Positions 5,080 through 7,162 of a stretch of 7,162 bases of DNA are shown here, one piece after another. A model generated the notes under the pieces. It worked only from the letters and a program-made list of their open reading frames with translations. It did no database searches and was not told where the DNA came from. This DNA comes from Candidatus Peregrinibacteria bacterium. GTDB taxonomy: Bacteria > Patescibacteriota > Gracilibacteria > UM-FILTER-43-11. A program made the position numbers and the translations under genes. The stretch is from the NCBI GenBank assembly GCA_016220125.1, contig JACRIF010000116.1:1-7162 (forward strand). Reading direction: 5' to 3'. Numbering within the stretch: the stretch's first letter is position 1; every line of letters begins with the position of its first letter.

Positions 5080-5745
5080 ATGAATCAAAAACTTTTTTCA
5101 CTGGCGCTCATCCTCCTTGTGTCAGGTGGGCTTTTCACGCTTCAGGGGTGTCAGAAGGTGGAGGTGAAACGGCCCGTGGCCTGCACCGAGGAGGCGAAAG
5201 TGTGCCCCGACGGTTCGGCGGTCGGGCGCACGGGCCCCGACTGCTCGTTCGCACCCTGTCCTCAGGTGGAAAGTCCCAAACCATGCACGTTGGAGGCGAA
5301 GTTGTGCCCCGACGGTTCGTCCGTGGGGCGAACAGGTGCGGATTGTTCCTTTGCTCCTTGCCCGTTGGTCAAGCCACCGGTGGTTCCAAGTGAACCACCA
5401 TCCGACCCTGTGAAAGAGCCCACGCCTTCCGATGGGACGTCGGTCAAAACAACCCCTTATGGAAAACCGGTTTCCATGCGCGTGAATGACTCGGTCGTTT
5501 TCCCGGACGGCATGACGTTGAAACTCAAGGAGATCAACGATTCGCGTTGTCCCGCCGGGGTCCAGTGCATCTGGCAGGGGGAGCTTTCCCCGCTGTTCAT
5601 TGCGACGCAAAACGGCGCCTCTGACGAGGTGCGCCTCGGAACAGTGAGGGGCTCAACGCTGAGCCTGAAAGGGCGCAACTACACGCTGGTGGGTGCCAAT
5701 GGAACCGGCGCAACCGTTCGGGTCGACCTGGTTGCGATTCCCTAG
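5080..5745 (+). CDS. Lipoprotein with two cysteine-rich repeats and a C-terminal beta domain
   Basis: This 221-residue protein begins with a lipoprotein signal peptide: MNQK, a hydrophobic core (5-19), then TLQGC with the lipidated cysteine at 24. It should be anchored to the outer face of the membrane. Two 27-residue repeats follow (35-61 and 69-95), identical at 23 positions, each with four cysteines: C-x6-C-PDGS-x-VGRTG-x-DCSFAPCP. The spacing allows two disulfides per repeat. A Pro/Ser/Thr linker (about 96-128) leads to a beta-rich domain (129-221) carrying SRCPAGVQCIWQGE (156-169), with a further C-x5-C pair. I have seen both modules in other bacterial lipoproteins but know no named function. 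The repeat DNA has diverged at synonymous sites more than the protein, suggesting an old duplication kept by selection. A short leader precedes the ATG. Confidence 0.92.
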   Translation: MNQKLFSLALILLVSGGLFTLQGCQKVEVKRPVACTEEAKVCPDGSAVGRTGPDCSFAPCPQVESPKPCTLEAKLCPDGSSVGRTGADCSFAPCPLVKPPVVPSEPPSDPVKEPTPSDGTSVKTTPYGKPVSMRVNDSVVFPDGMTLKLKEINDSRCPAGVQCIWQGELSPLFIATQNGASDEVRLGTVRGSTLSLKGRNYTLVGANGTGATVRVDLVAIP

Positions 5746-5771
5746 GAAAATTGAAAAATTTTTATTATAAT
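5743..5771 (+). promoter_or_regulatory. Candidate promoter for the microprotein gene
   Basis: A perfect TATAAT (5766-5771) sits in a very AT-rich run (5747-5772). At 17 bases upstream lies TAGGAA (5743-5748), a poor -35 with three matches, overlapping the lipoprotein stop. A better TTGAAA (5751-5756) is only nine bases from the -10, too close to pair with it. A start near 5778 would give a leader of about 43 bases. That leader contains a six-pair hairpin, TTGGCG (5783-5788) with CGCCAA (5797-5802). Confidence 0.45.
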
Positions 5772-5820
5772 TCGTTTCGCAGTTGGCGCGCATAGTCGCC
5801 AAACCATTAACAAAAATCAT

Positions 5821-5892
5821 ATGGCCAAAGGAAACAATGCCCGCAGGAAAGAGGTCAAGAAGCCGAAACAGGACAAGAACAAGAAGAAATAG
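5821..5892 (+). CDS. 23-residue lysine/arginine-rich microprotein
   Basis: ATG at 5821 opens a 23-codon frame ending TAG at 5890-5892. It reads MAKGNNARRKEVKKPK and then QDKNKKK. Ten residues are lysine and two are arginine, with only two acidic residues, so it should bind nucleic acid or an acidic partner such as rRNA. The start resembles very small basic proteins that I have seen repeatedly and usually unannotated in bacteria (MAKGNN- or MGKGNN-like), but I cannot name a family. Support for a real gene comes from its placement 76 bases past the lipoprotein stop, its own TATAAT box, an A-rich start context like its neighbours, and a simple open frame. Against it is length: short basic frames can occur by chance. 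The last codons contain CAAGAACA (5874-5881), complementary to 5901-5908, a weak stem-loop over the stop codon. Confidence 0.6.
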   Translation: MAKGNNARRKEVKKPKQDKNKKK

Positions 5893-5974
5893 TCTCGACC
5901 TGTTCTTGGATGGGAATGCGGTTGTGAGGGTTTGAAAAAACTCCGTTGTTTTATACGGGGAATTTATTGCGCGC

Positions 5975-6003
5975 TTGTTCGGGAAAAATGAATCGGCTAT
6001 TAT
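5975..6003 (+). promoter_or_regulatory. Promoter of the surface-protein gene
   Basis: TTGTTC (5975-5980) and TATTAT (5998-6003) are exactly 17 bases apart. The -10 matches five of six bases. A start near 6010 gives a leader of about 19 bases before the ATG at 6029, similar to the short leaders of the lipoprotein and phosphohexomutase genes. Confidence 0.6.
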
Positions 6004-6028
6004 TTAGGATGAATTGACATTAAAGATT

Positions 6029-7162
6029 ATGAAATTGAAATTCTGGATCTTTGGCGTTCTGGTGGTGGCCGCCCCCGTTTTCATGCTGACCGCGCTCAGC
6101 GCCAAGGCGGATGCGTCGGGCGTGGTGATACTCTCTCCGGTGGCTGGGCAGTCGTCCTACGCGCCCGGCGATGGGGTCAAAATCGAATGGTCGTCCGGCT
6201 TTTCCCCCTCGTTGCGCCAGCCCATGGTGGTGAGCCTGCTGGGGCCGAAGTTCAAGAGGATCCGCCTGGGCTCGGTGATCAGAAAGCAGGCGAACGGAAT
6301 CTATTCCGTGGATTGGAAAGTTCCGGGTGATTTTTTCGAAAAGAATAAAATCAGCGCGGGCTCCGTCCATTTCAGGATCGAGATCAGGCAAGGTGGCGAT
6401 CTGCGGAATCGTTTTATCGGCAAAAACGGTCAGATCCAGATTCAAAAAACGGCCCCCGCGCAGGGCGTGGACGGTGCTGGGGGGAATGCGGTTCCGAACC
6501 CAGGCGTTGCTTTGAGCGAGCGAAGCCGGCTCGTTGCGCGCTACGAGTTCAAAAGCCTGCTTGAGGCATGGGTGGTGAAAAAATTGACGGCGGTGAATGA
6601 CACTGCCAATGACGGTTTCGACCTCGATCCGACCGAGGCGACCGATGCGGTCGAAAAAGTCTATGTCCGATATCCGGACCAGGCCGGGGTGCTCAAGGTC
6701 ATTGCGGTGCCCTACTCCAATGGCAAAGCCGCCTTTTCAGGGATGGATTTTTACATTCCCAGTCGAGGAATCGCCATGCTGGAGCTTTATGTGGAACCGG
6801 TCGATCCGAAGACCCATGGCGAGCAATTTTCGGGCAAAACGTTCCGCCTGGGGATCCAGGACGTGGCGAACAACGCATCGACGTTCGAGGCGGTCGGCCA
6901 AGTCTCCGACGCCACCGTTCATTCGCTGGGGTCGTTGCAGATGACGAGCACGTCGATCAACGAGACTGTGGTCAAGGAAAGCGTTTTGGAGTTCGCCATC
7001 CCGGAAAAGGAAAATCGGAGCCTGTTCAATGGCGACAATACGGTCTTTGATTTTACGGTGTCATCGGCGTCGGCCAGCCTGGGCCGATTGGTGTTTGATG
7101 TGAATCAAAGCGGGCTCACCGCCGTGGACGGCGTGAGATTGTATCGCAACGGGCAACTGCTC
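6029..7162 (+). CDS. Secreted surface protein, N-terminal part, continues beyond window
   Basis: An open frame of 378 codons runs from ATG 6029 to the last base without a stop. The N-terminus MKLKFWIFGVLVVAAPVFML followed by TALSAKADAS is a signal peptide with likely cleavage after an A-x-A near residues 26-29. There is no lipobox cysteine. Residues about 31-140 (VILSPVAGQSSYAPGDGVKI..., then YSVDWKVPG) look like the Kre9/KNH-type beta-sandwich found in many bacterial surface proteins. A Gly/Pro-rich hinge (141-160) follows. Residues 168-300 form a second beta domain with VARYEFKSLLEAWVVKKL (169-186), the acidic stretch VNDTANDGFDLDPTEA (189-204), VRYPDQAGVLK (213-223), FSGMDFYIPS (236-245), LELYVEP (251-257) and FSGKTFRLGIQD (267-278). 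I recall this domain from large CPR surface proteins. Similar beta material continues at 315-378. Such proteins are often over a thousand residues, so most of this one is probably missing. Confidence 0.92.
   Translation, partial: MKLKFWIFGVLVVAAPVFMLTALSAKADASGVVILSPVAGQSSYAPGDGVKIEWSSGFSPSLRQPMVVSLLGPKFKRIRLGSVIRKQANGIYSVDWKVPGDFFEKNKISAGSVHFRIEIRQGGDLRNRFIGKNGQIQIQKTAPAQGVDGAGGNAVPNPGVALSERSRLVARYEFKSLLEAWVVKKLTAVNDTANDGFDLDPTEATDAVEKVYVRYPDQAGVLKVIAVPYSNGKAAFSGMDFYIPSRGIAMLELYVEPVDPKTHGEQFSGKTFRLGIQDVANNASTFEAVGQVSDATVHSLGSLQMTSTSINETVVKESVLEFAIPEKENRSLFNGDNTVFDFTVSSASASLGRLVFDVNQSGLTAVDGVRLYRNGQLL

Noticed and set aside
5751..5771. TTGAAA with TATAAT as a promoter pair
   Set aside because: The spacing is only nine bases, too short for a sigma-70-type promoter, so only the -10 box was kept.
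5874..5908. Stem CAAGAACA/TGTTCTTG as terminator of the microprotein gene
   Set aside because: The loop is 19 bases, the stem is AT-rich, and no T-run follows.
6020..6445. Minus-strand open frame of 141 codons over the surface-protein start
   Set aside because: The plus frame has a signal peptide, recognisable beta domains and a promoter. The antisense product has none of these.

Overview
The window carries nine protein genes on both strands. Seven are complete and two run off the ends. The GC content looks moderate to somewhat above half. TGA acts as an ordinary stop in three well-supported genes (ion channel, acyltransferase-like protein, MFS transporter), so a UGA-recoding lineage is unlikely. 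The partial surface protein at the right end resembles extracellular proteins I remember from Candidate Phyla Radiation (Patescibacteria) genomes, possibly Peregrinibacteria-like. That assignment is tentative, because no marker gene is complete here. No start has a recognisable Shine-Dalgarno motif at normal distance. Several starts instead sit a short way behind a good -10 box.

Left part (1-2242): a partial phosphomannomutase/phosphoglucomutase reads leftward from a strong promoter. After a 267-base gap, a small K+-channel-like protein reads rightward. The gap holds a long GCTAA repeat array with a 26-base higher-order period and an inverted arm. The channel gene converges with, and overlaps by 15 bases, a leftward DUF1624/HGSNAT-like membrane gene. 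A heptamer (TTACGAA) repeat and dyad separates that gene from a leftward gene for a small coiled-coil protein.

Middle part (2243-5033): a YibE/F-family membrane protein with a Cys/His tail reads rightward. A 290-base gap follows, rich in palindromes and including an element that folds as a three-way junction. Then comes a DHA1-type MFS drug exporter.

Right part (5034-7162): a lipoprotein with two cysteine-rich repeats has a promoter that overlaps the MFS stop codon. It is followed by a 23-residue very basic microprotein gene, then a large secreted surface protein gene that continues past the window.

Apart from the sugar-phosphate mutase, the coiled-coil protein and the microprotein, every product is membrane-bound, lipidated or exported, so this looks like a cell-envelope and transport neighbourhood. 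The genes appear to be transcribed mostly as single units with their own promoters rather than as one operon. No mobile-element gene, rRNA, tRNA or CRISPR array is seen.
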